Assembly (NCBI GenBank): GCA_011009095.1
Contig: VTPC01090588.1
Location: 124,001 to 188,000, forward strand
DNA length: 64,000 nt
Direction of reading: 5' to 3'
Origin: Ignelater luminosus
Lineage: Eukaryota; Arthropoda; Insecta; Coleoptera; Elateridae
Each line of letters starts with the position of its first letter. Position 1 is the first letter of the stretch. A model generated the notes under the pieces. The model was not told where the DNA came from. It saw only the letters and a program-made list of their open reading frames with translations, and searched no databases. Shown in pieces: positions 37,126-49,822 of the stretch. Position numbers and translations under genes: made by a program.

Positions 37126-37477
37126 ATGTATTCTTTGTATATCCGTTACAAATTTTAAATGATAATAAAGTCGAATTCCTAAAGACTAAAAGCTGTTCTC
37201 ATAAAGTTTCACTAAATCTTGGTAGTACATTTAGTAGAACTTTATAAGCATGACTCCAAGTATATATCAGGGTCAATTTAGGTCAATTTTCCTAAAGATT
37301 TTGTTAGTATGCCAGTTATAATTACAGCCCAGTAGCTTTTAGATTGTAACATACAAGGTGCAAATAAAAATGAAATTTTAATTACGAAGAGTTTATTATA
37401 TATGTTTTTGCTCTTCAGTTACAAAGCTTCCCCGACAATAAACATTCATCTTCTAAAATGTAATGTTTGTTTTCATA

Positions 37478-38021
37478 CAGGGTGTTAAGAAAATAAGCGT
37501 CGAAAAATCTAAGGACGTGTAGTACTAAATAAGTAAAACAGTTCCTCCTAAACATGTGTTTTTGAACAGGGACCGTTTTTGAAATACAGGGTGTTTTAAA
37601 AAGTGCGTTTGTCTCACCCTATATCACCACAAAAAAGCAGCTGTCTTACAATAATAGCCACACAAACATTTTCATTTCAGTGTCATGTCTTCAAGGAAGA
37701 ATTGTAATCAAAAAACACATCTATCCCAACAAAATCATTCATTTTGTTAGTGGCATAACAATTGCTTTTATGAGGTACATATGCTTATCCTCCCCTTATC
37801 TCTGTCTCTGATAAGTATATTGACCACAATACTTATGAAAATGTAAAACACAACAAAATTAAAAACAGAAAATACAAGGTAAATACAGGTTGTGATTTTA
37901 AAGGTAGACTTTGACACCCTGTATCTTAGAAATCTCCAGATGCATATTTATATAATTTTTTACTTATTTGGATGAGTATTACATATCCTTAGACTTTTCA
38001 ATACTACTTTTTAACACCCTG
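37478..38021. mobile_element. 544-bp foldback element with CAGGGTGTTAA ends
   Basis: The ends CAGGGTGTTAAGAAAATA and TACTTTTTAACACCCTG are flanked by TA (37476-37477, 38022-38023). Inner pairs include AAATCTAAGGACGTGTAGTA with its inverse and a second CAGGGTGTTTTAA / TTTGACACCCTG pair about 100 bp in. Two nested layers of ends are therefore visible. Confidence 0.7.
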
Positions 38022-41000
38022 TATACAGAGTATCTGTGCAATGAATGGGAATATACAACAGATTCTCAACACAAAAATAAACCTCATCATCTCTGTCAGC
38101 ATACGTCCTAATGAGCACAGCTTTGTAGATGCAGCTGAACACCTCATAACATAATATAAAAATACACAAACTAAGTTCTATAGAAAAAAATGTGGAAATT
38201 ATTGAATTGTAGCTTTTTATTTACATCAGATATTCTCATCAGTTCACTTAACATTCAGTACTTGCTTCACTGCATGTTCCATTTATTCCTTAGTGAATCA
38301 TGAGAACTGAGAAAATCTACCTCCCCTTTGCCATCTTAGAAGATGTTAATTTTGTTATTGTATTTTGTATTAAAAGTTGGCTTTTTTGACACTAGTAAAA
38401 AAAATGGGTTTGTTCCTAAGCAACACTTTTAATCCTAGAGTGAAAGTATTTTTGACACTGAAGACATCTACTACTGCATTTTTATTAGATTTTATTCAAG
38501 AATTACCTACTAAGTTGTACATTCTTTTTTGGTTGGAGAAAAAAATAGCATATATCATTCATATTAAAAGTGTCTTTGTTGGACTCCCAATTTCTGCATT
38601 GGTTTGTCAAAGTGGCACTTTTAATACTAACAATACTTGAGTGAATTATAAAAATAAAAAAGAAACGGCTGTCAATCTTTTTTGTTGGCATTATTATGCT
38701 GATAGACAATAATTTCTTTTTTTTTAAATACAACATTTATAAGTTAATGTCATTAGTGTTCCTTTAATCAGCTCAGAATCGTCTTAAAACCAAGTAAACT
38801 GAGAAAATCATTATTCATCACAAGTAAGCTAAAAACAATTTCAAATGGAAAACACCTAACCATACAGAGATTTCATTTGAATATTGCATATAATTTTTAA
38901 AATACTGAACAAACAAATTATTAGAAATTAAGTTGCTATTTTTTTACTCAAGAACAACAATCATACGAGAAAACTACAAGAGAAACTTTCTTTGCTAAAT
39001 TGAGTGTAGATTCCAAAATTAACAGAATTATTCCTCTTTCCAGTGATATAACATTTTTTCAACATACCAGATAACCAAGACTGTATATACAAACTTATAA
39101 TTTCTTTATAAACAAATTTTAATAAAACTTAAAATACACATTATAGTTAATAATGCAATTCTTCAAGATATTAAACGCTGGTTTCAACCGAAATGACATC
39201 AACTTTCTTATTTTAAATGGGACACCTGGTTTATTTTTACATGTTTGGATTCTACGTAAAATTCTGAATCCAATACACTAGTTTCCATTTGTTTTGTGTT
39301 TCATTTCCTTGTTTCAGGTAATGCAACTTCTAAGTCCCCTATTTGATAACAATTACTTCTAAGATCTTTTTTTCTAAAAGTCAAACAGAAAGTACCTAAA
39401 CATGGTATAAAGTAAGCCTGTATAAAATTCTTTATCCAATGGGCTACTTGTTGCAATGAGATGCTATTTAAAAAATGAGGTTATGAGACTTCGAAAGTCT
39501 AGATTGTTGTCACATGCCTATACCTTATCTCATTTCTACAATTCCAATCCATTTCAAATGTGTAGGGTTTTACTTGCATGCACTGTTATACTCCAAACTT
39601 ATTTATGTTGGTGTCACTATTTCTAGTTACACATTTCTCACTAGAAAATCTTCTGTCAAACAAAGGTCACATGTCAAAATAGGGTTAAAATGCAGTAAAT
39701 TCGTTTTTAAGTGCAAATCAGTTTGATTACAATTAATATTGAAGTAATAAACACCGAATATAAATTTTTATTCCAAATAATAAACAAACAACAAAAGGTA
39801 ACTCTACGAAATGCAAACATTTACCTTTTCGAATGACAATCTAACCTCTAATTTTAAATAAAAACAAATAACAATATTGTCAACATTCCTCAATGAAAAA
39901 GTCTAGTGTTTAGAAGGTTTTGTTATTGTTATAGAAATGAGATAAACTATATAAAACATTTAATTTGGATTTTGATTTTCCTACAGTTACTTGATTAATT
40001 CTAATCATTTTGGGCAACATTTCAGTCATATAGATTAAGGCATAAAAAACTGAATGTTTAGTACCGATGAAAATAAAAACTAACAAATACTAGTATATTG
40101 GATTCAGAATTTTCCATAGATTCTAATATGTAAAAATATACAGAGTGTCCCATTTAAAATTATACAATTGATGTCTTTTCTGGTGAAACTGGCATCAATA
40201 GTAATGCATTTAACATCTCAGAAATTTGTATTTGTTAACTATAATGTATATTTCAAATTTCATTAAAATCTGTTCATAATTAAAAAAATTACCTATGATC
40301 TTGGTCACTCGATATATAAGTTCATCCCACTTCTCTCTTTATCCCTGGCGGCAATAATCAAGAGAGTAATGTGGAGAATGATATTAACAATCATCTGCAA
40401 AGTCTCATCTCAATATCACACGTTCTAAAGATATTGAAAAAACAAAAGATTTTAGCCATTTTTGTGACATGTATTTGAAATGCTTGGAGTTTTAGCATTA
40501 AATGCATGATGTCAGCACCAGATAAATCTGAGTATAATTTCAAATTCAAATGAATGTTTCAAGTAATGTTTAGAAACAAATGTTTAGAAGGGATCGAGTG
40601 TAACCAATAAAAATACATTCAGATATGTAAGTTATAAACATAACCTAAAAGATAAGAGTACTGTTGGCACTTCTCAGTGTTCATAAACAGAGTTTAAGGT
40701 TAATTTTTTGCAGAGAGGTTGCAAAATTATAGTTTCATTTATGTTAAGTCCACCAATATTAATAAAATAGTTAAAAAATTAGATCAATTATTAAAATCTT
40801 CATTTTTAGTGGTTTAAGAATCAGTAATGCCAACAATTACATCAAATTAAAATCATCTATGAAATAATTAAATGCAAAAAAGAGCTTTTAAATGAAACTT
40901 TAGTATTCTGTTATTTTGGAAACAGTGCACTGTAGGATATAAATGTATTTAGAAAACTAGGTTTAATTTTGACTTGGAAATATAACCTGCTGTATAAATG

Positions 41001-42064
41001 CTTCATTCATTTCAGAGACACACTGTATTAACATAAACCAGAAAAATTAAATCTTTAAGTAGTGTATTGACAAAAATAATTGTTTAAAATCTTGTCACAT
41101 TTTTGGAAACTACATGACACAGCCTTGTCTGTTTATCAGCTTTAAGTAATTCTAGACGTGTTTCCCTTATTTCATATTAGTTTCATGCACAAGCATTAGG
41201 TTCTCATCAAAAGATTACAATTACAAACATTTTTTGTTTATTTAAAAAATGATTTTAATGCATATCCAATTATTGTAAAACTATAATCGTTTTAATTTTT
41301 TCCAAATTTAGAAAATGAAAAATAAAAAACATCATGTATGGTGCAATATTTCTTTCTCTGCAAAAATTCTATTTACACTTTGCTCTAAAATAATTAGGAG
41401 AGCAAATAACAATTGAACATTAAGAGATTCATATCCATCTAAAAAGACTTCATTTGTCATTGTAGTTTTCTGGTTCCCAAATGGAATGGGAATGAGCATG
41501 AGTAAACTCTCATTCAGCCAGGAATGGAAAAAAGGATAAAATTTAGTGAGTAAAGCGTGACAGCTGTCAATTAGCGGCATTGCTCGCGGCGATAGACGCA
41601 TGAAAAAGTGAATAAGCACGTAAACTGACTGCCATTGAACATTTGTTGCTAATGTTAATATACTGCACATCTAAGAATACACTAATATGCCCATATTTCA
41701 GTTGTATCAGTATAGATACTATCTGTGAAATAGAAAACTGAAAACCATTTTCTTTTTGATAAAGCAGCATTTCAGTTAATCATGATTATGATAATCAAGT
41801 GTCTACTGAATCAACATGTGCATATAGATTTTCAAATTTTACCCTTACCAAAGAATCAATTAAAAAAGTTAATGAGAATGTATTACACAATTTACTGTAT
41901 TTCGATAATCGTTTGAAAACAAAAGAAATACCTTTGAAATTACAGTTTATTTGCATTTTATGAATAACAATTTTGTATGTGTCTTCTTTTTACGAACCTT
42001 ATGTTTTTAATTTATATGATTCAAACTATACTATACTACTAAACATTTAAAATGTAAGGCTTAC
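38022..42064. other. Intron between the TTF exon and the 42-kb exon
   Basis: Near 40140 a CAGAGTGTCCCATTTAAAAT solo transposon end is visible, with a weak possible partner (ACACACTGTATT) near 41020. A GC-richer block at 41440-41640 (around CATTGCTCGCGGCGATAGAC) has no coding frame and could be a conserved regulatory segment. Confidence 0.35.
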
Positions 42065-42247
42065 CGTTTGCAAAGCTTCAGACATCGAATGATAAGAATC
42101 GATTAGCGGACTACCGTCATGCTCTTGCTTGATGTGTGGGGAAGACACTTGCATGTCATCCACATTCAGGTCCCTATCGGCTGGTGAAATGGGATTCAGC
42201 TTTGGTACGGGGGTTGGACTCGCTTTATAATTACTTTGCGAAGAAGC
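42065..42247 (-). CDS. fru: fruitless common connector exon (phase 0 in, phase 0 out)
   Basis: This 183-bp exon has 61 codons, with acceptor ttattttcag before 42247 and donor ACG|GTAAGC after 42065. It encodes a Ser/Pro-rich linker that begins ASSQSNYKASPTPVPKLNP and ends SMSEALQT. The SQxNYKxSPxPVPK stretch resembles the Fru connector between the BTB domain and the zinc fingers. It also holds a VSSPHIKQEHD segment that resembles a SUMO acceptor consensus (IKQE), which is an inference. It joins the BTB exon in phase 0 without a stop. Its phase-0 donor can feed either the 127-bp connector at 24.5 kb or, directly, the alternative terminal exon at 35 kb. Base composition is clearly richer in GC than the surrounding intron. 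It is too short and codon-start-free to be found by ORF length alone. Confidence 0.9.
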
Positions 42248-43149
42248 CTGAAAATAAAATATACAGAAAGAACTATTAATATGTTTCGTAAAATTGTGAT
42301 GTAGTAGAATAAAGCTTGCTTTTATTGTTTTGTTCAGAATAGATCAAAAAAGGCAAGAAAATTAAATAAAATTTGAAAACAAACGATTGAATAATATTGA
42401 ATAAAACAGCCCACTTAGCAACCTATAATACATACTAATAACAATTATTGTTAAGCCTAATCAATACCGAATAAGGAATTGAGAAATATTAAAATAAATG
42501 TTTCATTAAGAAAAACTTTGATATGGTCTGTTACTTTATAACACACTAAAACAAATTTGGGAAGAAGTTTTGTGGGCAAAGGTTGGCATTTGATTCTTGG
42601 GTTCAAAAGATGACAAACTGCCAAGGAAGTTTTCATTGTTAGCCCAAGACTTTGTTTTACATATAATGATTTGAAGTCAATATATTCAGTGGTATGAAAT
42701 ATCCGTGATTTTCCATACTCTTTGGGCAGTATTTTGATTAAGTTTGATTATAAACAATGAGTTTGAAAAACATTTTGGAATAATCTTTAAATATGTTTTG
42801 CAATCAATCTCTAGCCAATGATCATTGAAAATAATCTTTTTTTTCATCAAAATTAGATATTCTTGTTTTCAGTTAATTTAATGCAAAAAATACATTATAA
42901 AGTTTCTACCCAACAACAGATTGTCAATTGCACATTGCAATTTATATTATTTAAAACAATATAGATAGAATACCTTTTATTTAGAACTTATGACAAATGA
43001 GCAGGAATTTTATCAATGAAACAAGATATAAATAAGGGCTATATTGTTAATTATAGGTTCAATTTTTTTTTTATTAAATTTTATTTCAGAAAAGAATTCA
43101 GAAATATGTATTTTTTGGTAACTACACATTTCAATTTCAATTATTTTAG

Positions 43150-44350
43150 AAGAAAACTATGAAGGCTTCCCTAAACTTTGAACTTTCTTCTTAATATCCC
43201 ACATCAGGTTCTGGACAGCAGATTTTCCACTTTTGCATACCTAATTCCAGTTTCTCTTAAAGTTTGTTAAGTCTTTAGCAGGTTTGATAGTTTTTTGCAG
43301 CTTTAGTTTCATTAGCATACAAAATCTTTTGATCAGCTAAATTTCTGGACAGTTTGGGGAATTCATTGTTTTATCAACAAATTGAATGTTGTTTGGGATA
43401 TCAATCTACCACCGAAAAAGCCAAAATAATATTTGACCTTTACATCTCTATGACACTATGAAAAATTTTATAAAAATTTAGAAAAAAATTTTTGCCAAAT
43501 TTCTGTAAAAAATATTTGGTATATTGTTGCAGCCTGCTTTGTATGCAACTTGTACAAAATTTTCTATGAAATTTTTGACGTGCGCATGCGCGTTTTGAGC
43601 ATTTTTATATACCTGTTTCGTTTAACCTTTTTTCCACCCTGTCTCCGCTGATTTCGATGTGCGCATTTTCTCACACAAAATTTCTACTTTTTAGAACACG
43701 TTCTAAAAATTTTTTGCTCAATAAAATTTATACAAAAATTTCTATGCAAACTCTGCAACCATCAGAAATTTTTTAAAATGTAATTTCTATGAAATTTATC
43801 AGAGAATTTTTCAGTGTCAAACAGGTCTTATACATTCGAATAAGGGGCAACAATCTTTTTTTGTAAACACTTCTTATGGTAAATTTTGGCATTCAAATTC
43901 TGTTAGGTGAAAAATGGAGTCGATTCTATGGCACACTTACAAACGACCTGCCAGACCATTATCTTCTTTCTACATTCTCCACAAAATATTGACATTTCCG
44001 AGTTGAGTACATTTGTTCCTACCTCTAAAGTGTAAAATTGAGGTCCCAGTAAAGTTTTCTAATCAAGTTTGAGATGTTTCATCATCCATTATTATGTATT
44101 GATCACTTTTGCTCAGAACTTTGTCGTATAGTTTCCTAGCAGAAGTTTTTACTGAAACTGACTGAAGTGTAGTGCGCTTTAGCTATCTCTGTTGCTCTTT
44201 TTAGCATATTGTACCATACCCATGAAAGTTCCGCATTTTTTGCACAGTCACGATTAGATATATCCTTTTTAAGTGCAAACTGTTCGCAAATCTTCTTATC
44301 CAAATTCAGCTGTGTAGCACCAGGTTTTCTTCCATGCCCAAGGAAGCAAA
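43150..44350 (-). pseudogene. Tc1-like transposase remnants, split by a MITE
   Basis: In several minus-strand frames one can read LGHGRKPGATQLNLDKKICE and NAELSWVWYNMLKR (44150-44345). Next comes SARKLYDKVLSKSDQYIIMD followed by DET (about 44070-44160), the first catalytic Asp region. VMVWQ-like and GRNKCTQLGN pieces follow (43950-44050), and finally VQNLMWDIKKKVQSLGKP (43155-43215) near the C terminus. The order matches the insect Tc1-like group whose transposases have an IIMDDE catalytic motif. Numerous stops and frameshifts occur, and a 385-bp MITE interrupts the C-terminal half. The family call is from remembered motifs. Confidence 0.6.
43448..43835. mobile_element. MITE inserted inside the Tc1-like relic
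   Basis: The arms TGACACTATGAAAAATTTT and its near-inverse AATTTTTCAGTGTCA bound a foldback. Inner blocks TTGTTGCAGCCTGC / CTCTGCAACCATC also pair. The centre is CpG-bearing (GACGTGCGCATGCGCG). It breaks the transposase relic and so is younger than it. Confidence 0.65.
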
Positions 44351-45162
44351 ATGATTTTCCAACTATTTAAATAATTGCATTTTGGACCTCATGAACACTA
44401 ATACCCTGTTGCTATTCATTGTTAATCGCCAATAAAAAATCGATCTAATGGTAAGCAATGGATATGGAATACTTGCTAATCAGTTTTGGCAGTTCTGTCT
44501 TTGGATTCTGGGTGACGGATTCATTCCTAGATCCATTTTATCATGCTACCTTCACTTGTTTTAAAACAGTCAAGTTTCTCTGGCTTTTTAGAAATGTGTA
44601 GCATAGTACCCTGTGTGGTTGATTTTGCCCATTTTGCTGTAACCCTAAGCAGCGAAATCTTGAAAGATAGAAACCTCATTTCACTGAATACATAGACTTG
44701 TTTCTAAGTAGAACAAAGCCCTTTCGTTGCATTTCGATATCTTTTAAAAATTCAATTGTGCCCCTACTAATGGATGCCTATGAACCAAAATTCGATCAGT
44801 CGTTCAATGTTGCATACAAGGTTGCAGGAAACTTTTCATGTGATTTTGATAAGAAAAGGTCCAATTTTCATGATATTTGGCTTAAAATTGATTGTAATTT
44901 GCATCAAACATTATTCTGAAATGTTGTTTCAAAGTTAATGAGAGCTACGAAAATGTATCAAACTTAATCAAAAAGCTGACCCAAAAGTATGAAAGATCAC
45001 AAATATTCTAGTAGTTCCTAACTACATTGATATCAAATTAATATAAAACAAGATTTTGTGCTAATAATGAAAAATCCCTTGGCAGTTTGTCATCTTTAAC
45101 CCCAGGAATCAAATGTTGTGGAACCAACTTTTTCCGCAATTTTTGTGTTCACTATGTAATGG

Positions 45163-46931
45163 ATAAATGAAGATTTATTCATTATATAAGCTAACAAGAC
45201 TTCAAAATTTCATTCTGAAATACCCTTAGTCCAGTCGTCAGATGGTTTTAACCAGAAAAAATTAAAGAATTTTCGAAACCTTAAATGTTTGATAGGTTTA
45301 GAAGCTCTAAATGACATATTAATTTTGCAACCTCAAAATCAATGTAGAAATTAAGAAAAAATTCAAAATAGCAGAAAAAAATAGTTGTTTGGAATAATTT
45401 CGGAAACGGTGCATCTTACAATAAAAGTACATAGCTGTATACAAAAATGAAAAGGATTACATTATGCTCGCTTGTAGTAGCAATATCAGTGTTTGTTATG
45501 ATTATACTGTTTTTTACATTATAAGTAGCATAATGTTTTAAACAGTAGAAATCAGTTGACGTATGTTTCTAGTTTACGTGTTGTTTTTTGTTTGTTAGTT
45601 ATCTGTTACAACAGATGATAAGAGAAACAAAAGACAATATTTTCCAATTTAAGTTTATGTCTATAAGATGCTTGTAGTCCTTTATAACAGAAAATTACAC
45701 TTGTAGCAACCCTTTATTCTTTGCCACGACTATGTGATACTCCTAATTTACATGGACAGTGCTATTTTTCGAATTTGTATAATTCTTTTTCATGATTTAT
45801 CCAAAACAAGAACATTTGAATACATCTTTTAAAGATATACTTTGCTTTTGCTGTAAAATGGTTTAAAGGCAAACATTTGCAATTTTGTGATCTGCTATGT
45901 ATGCCAAATCATTTCTAAACCTAATACACTGTTACATAATAAAACAAGGAAATACCCATTTGTGTACCTTTATAAATAATTATTATTAAAAAAGTTGGAA
46001 AATAAGTAGTACAATAGAATCCTAATTATACGAATCATAATCATCCAAGCTCTCTTCTGAGGCAACTAATTAAACTGGACTGAACTGAACTAAACTAAAC
46101 TGATGATTATTTCAAATTATTCCAGATATTTCCAAAGACTCAATACTATCCGAGTTTACTGATAGAAAATTAGTAACACATTATGCAACTGCAGATTATT
46201 GTCTTTTATGTATCAAATGGGTCAATTACATTCATCTTGTTACATTCGTATCATTACTCAGTACATATTGCTTTACATGCACATAAAGCAAACAGACTGT
46301 CATTTTCACATAGCTATAGAAAAAAAAAGAAAAGTAAAAAAAGCTTTATTCAACATTAACAAGATATTCTTGAGAGCTTATGCCAAGCAATCATTAAAAT
46401 TTCAGTTCCCAGTAGATTGTAAAAACTTTTCTGTAAGGTGTAGCTTAAACACAATGCATATGTCAACACATAACCTATAAACTGAGAATTTTTAATTAGC
46501 CTTTCTAGAACACTCTCACTTTGCTGTCAAAGTTTATCTTGCTGGAGGGCACACAAACAGAATTTTTACTATTGTGGTGCTGGTAGTTGATTTTATTTAC
46601 TTTGTACCTATAAAATACATAAGAATACACCATTAACATCAACAAATACATGTAGAACATTTAAAATCAGTTTAAAATTAGCCCTTTTAAAATGCTGTCA
46701 TCTGGCTGGCAAATTCATGTGCTGAAGGAAAACAAATTGAATTTTGTGTAAGTTGTGTTGATTTTAATGCTGTATTCTATGTATTTCATATGCTAAAAGA
46801 TAAATAACATCAACTACCAACACCATATGGGTAAAATATGTATTTAGTGTTTAAAATCAGCCTAAAATAGTAGATTGAGTGTCCTTGAATAAGCAGCATG
46901 AGTCATGTGTTCTGAAAAGGTTAAATGTTTC
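45163..46931. other. Intron, mainly unassigned
   Basis: A pentanucleotide-like run ACTGAACTGAACTAAACTAA occurs near 46079. A partial copy of the 33.7-kb MITE family lies near 46390. Otherwise empty. Confidence 0.35.
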
Positions 46932-46934
46932 TAA

Positions 46935-47468
46935 AGCGCGTTTCACATTATACTATTTTTGTCTAGAATTATGCTAGATTTCTCGTTCGATTTCGATTCT
47001 ATTTCCGTTCGATTTTCATCCTACAAATTTTTAAATAATCGTATGACATCGGATTCATTCGATTTGTTTCAAGCATGGCAATGTGGCCACTAGACAAATA
47101 GAAAATTAGTATTCGACAAAAGCGGCGCGAAACATTTTAGTGATTTTAGTCTATAACCTTAATAACAACAAGCTACAAGTGAGATTAAAATATTTTTATA
47201 GGTTATAATAATGAGTAATATGCACATGTTTGACCTCAACTTTGGCAAAGGTTGGCACTAAAATTGAATGACTTAATGCTCATGCGTACTACAACATAGC
47301 ATGAAACTCGAATAGAAAAATAGAACTCGGCGTATATTTCTATACTAGAAATTCGAACCAAAATCGAAAACCAGTTTCAGATTCACATTATACTAGAATT
47401 GGATAGAAATTTCTCGAACGAAACTCGAAATAGAATCTAGACAAAAATAGTATAATGTGAAACGCGCT
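46935..47468. mobile_element. 534-bp MITE with TAA duplication, inserted into an older repeat
   Basis: The inverted ends AGCGCGTTTCACATTATACT and AGTATAATGTGAAACGCGCT are perfect and continue into TATTTTTGTCTAGA. TAA flanks both sides (46932-46934, 47469-47471). The flanking sequence from 47469 to about 47575 is paralogous to 34227-34335, where the element is absent. The internal part has further partial repeats of TTCGATTTCGATTCTA type. Confidence 0.85.
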
Positions 47469-47469
47469 T

Positions 47470-47575
47470 AATGCAAACTGTCAATGTGACAGATAATTTT
47501 ATGAAATAAGCTAAGACATGATTTTTTTTCATAGCCTCTTGGTAAGTAAAATTTTAATGATTGCTTGTTACTAGA
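47470..47575 (+). repeat. Dispersed repeat, copy interrupted by the 46.9-kb MITE
   Basis: AATGCAAACTGTCAATGTGA, GACAGATAATTTTATGAAAT and GATTGCTTGTTACT match 34227-34340. A TAGA tetranucleotide run follows at 47574. Confidence 0.6.
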
Positions 47576-47587
47576 TAGATAGATAAT
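47574..47587. repeat. TAGA tetranucleotide microsatellite
   Basis: CTAGATAGATAGATAAT, three TAGA units. Confidence 0.6.
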
Positions 47588-48443
47588 TCAAGCATTTAGT
47601 AAGTCAATATTTTGATAAGAAACAGTCAGTACAGAAAGTAAGAGCTTCATTTAAGCAATTAAAAATTTATTGTTGTTGTTATGTCACCCAGAGAAAAATG
47701 ACGAATGCCTTTAAAGATACACTCTGGGATTTATTCAATTTTAACAATAGAGTTTGAACCCACATTACGCTATGTAATAACCTTATTTTGTGACAACTGC
47801 GCATGCTCAAAACATTATCGTAATGCTAAATTTTATCGGAGCCCACTAAATCAATTTGTGAGGTTAGGAAGTTGTGGCATGTACTTCAAATGTGCATTTT
47901 GACAATATTTTCAGTTACTAATTTATTAATAATAAATGAAAAAAAAATGTGTTTTCTTAAATAACCACATCCACTTAGATCGTGAGATTATGTTGGGTTG
48001 TATTAACGTTTTTATATTGTCAATTGTTTGTTCAAACTATTTAAATGTTACATGCCCGCTAAATTTTTACAGTATTTGGTCACGTAACTTTACCGTTAAC
48101 GAGATGTTTAACGTGAATATGCTCAAACTCTCTAATAGCATCAAATATTTAAAAAAATAAATAAAAATGCAAATATATGTAACTTATTCACTTTAAAAAG
48201 TCAGTTATTTTAGATTCTAGACGTTTTTCACATAAAAACTACTTATTACTAAACCTAATACTGAGCTAAACTTTTTCTTTAAAACCCAGCCTGGTACTTG
48301 TCCATTTTTGGTTTATCAGATTCCTAGAAAAGGCAATTAAAGTTTTTCACAATATATATATATCAGATTTATATTTAGTTATTTTATACCTGTTTAGGTT
48401 AGAAATTTCTTCTTTATCCAATTATTTATAAATTATAACCTAC

Positions 48444-48526
48444 CTGAATAATAAGGCATTCTTTGGAATGAAAATTGTAACCACAATCTAAACATTTGCA
48501 AATCATACCCTGGTTATTCATTAATT
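48444..48526 (-). other. Possible small Cys-rich exon between fruitless BTB and connector exons
   Basis: It is flanked by a tattttctcag acceptor (exon start 48526) and a TTCAG|GTAGGT donor (end 48444). Between them ATG at 48521 opens 26 codons, MNNQGMICKCLDCGYNFHSK and on to ECLIIQ, with CxCxxC and HxxxC spacing like half of a zinc site. The donor is phase 0 and would join the 42-kb exon in frame. The acceptor side does not fit the phase-0 BTB exon, so it could only serve as an alternative start exon or 5' UTR. It may be chance. Confidence 0.22.
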
Positions 48527-49822
48527 CTGAGAAAATATGATTTTGAGAGTTCAGAAGGCATTTAAATATTGCTTTAAAACCAGATTTTGTCATAACAAAG
48601 GTTTTTTCAACATTTATACAACTTAATAAAATCAGAGCACTGATAAAAATTTGATTTTATATCATGGTTATTGCCAAATCCAATGCCATTGAAACCAAGT
48701 TCTATGATATTTTGTTTGATAATGGGTTGCTATACTGGCAAGTCATGCATCACCAGCCACGGGGCCTAATTTTGTTATTTTTACAAAAATAATACAAAGA
48801 ACGTTTTTTTTTTTTGTTGAGAATTTTGTACCCCAGAAAATTGTCTATATTTATTCTTGCCACATCTAACGTAAGTTTTCAAAATATTTGGTCAGAAGGT
48901 TCAAAGAGACATAATGCAGTTTTTTAAAAATCCAGTCAAGTTATTTTATAAATAACACTTAAAATAATTTTTTATGGAAAAAGAAAAATTCATAACAGTA
49001 TTTTTAGTCATAATCGTTTTACAGTTAATCTCTGTAGGCATTTCTTTTTGAGTCATAAATTACAATAATAATAGCCTGCAAATTTAGAGAAAGAGGGTAA
49101 AGACCTTCCCCATTTGATCCCACTTTTTTTTCATACAAATTATTATGATTTATTTTATTTCATATTATAAATATGGAGTTGCCACTTATACTGAACAACA
49201 ATACTGGCCTATCAACAAAAAGTTGGTTACTTGGTTCGAGTTAGCACTTGCTACGCTACATAAAGAAGATAAACCACAAACGTGATGTCACTAATCAAGG
49301 ATCCCAAGCATTCTGTATATGCATATAGATATTGCTGTGTTTCAACTCAAATGTTCTGTTGCTACTTTGAGTTCTCTATGCATCAACTAAAACTCATCCA
49401 GAAAACCCAAAATAAACTTACTAAATGGCATTCAGCAATTTACTAGCTTTTTCTTAACCTCAACTGGCATCAGGTTTCATGATTAAATTACCGGCTGTGC
49501 CAATGAAATATCAGTTGGGTGGCAACCCTATATAAATGCGGAAAACTAATTTTTTCATATATAACTAACAATAAAAACAGTTTTGTCACTACACAATGAC
49601 CAGTATTTTCAATCTCTTCTTTAATATTGCACTACACACTTTCCATAAAATGTAGGACACTTATATTTCCAGATTTTTTTAGTTCTGTAACCTACTTGCT
49701 CCATAAAAGCTTAAAAAGAATCAACTAACAAATTGCAGAAAAACAAAAATAAAAAATAAATCCTTATAACTATATTCTTACAGATTTTCTATAGCCACTT
49801 AACAAAGTACAAACTTCCTCAC

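Larger units (their letters stand above)
42545..45162 (-). mobile_element. Decayed long-inverted-repeat Tc1-like element
   Basis: Arms of more than 300 bp at about 42545-42850 and 44860-45162 are inverted copies. For example, AAAGATGACAAACTGCCAAG on the left equals the complement of the right arm at about 45080-45100, and TTTTTGATTAAGTTTGAT-like blocks match further in. Between them lie minus-strand remains of a transposase. The arms differ at many positions, so the insertion is old. The exact termini and target duplication cannot be fixed. It lies in the fruitless intron upstream of the 42-kb exon. Confidence 0.75.

Noticed and set aside
41332-41670. 112-residue minus-strand ORF just downstream of the 42-kb exon
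   Set aside because: No acceptor in frame and no protein-like motif; likely chance.
44698-44919. 73-residue plus-strand ORF
   Set aside because: Overlaps the right inverted repeat of the Tc1-like relic.
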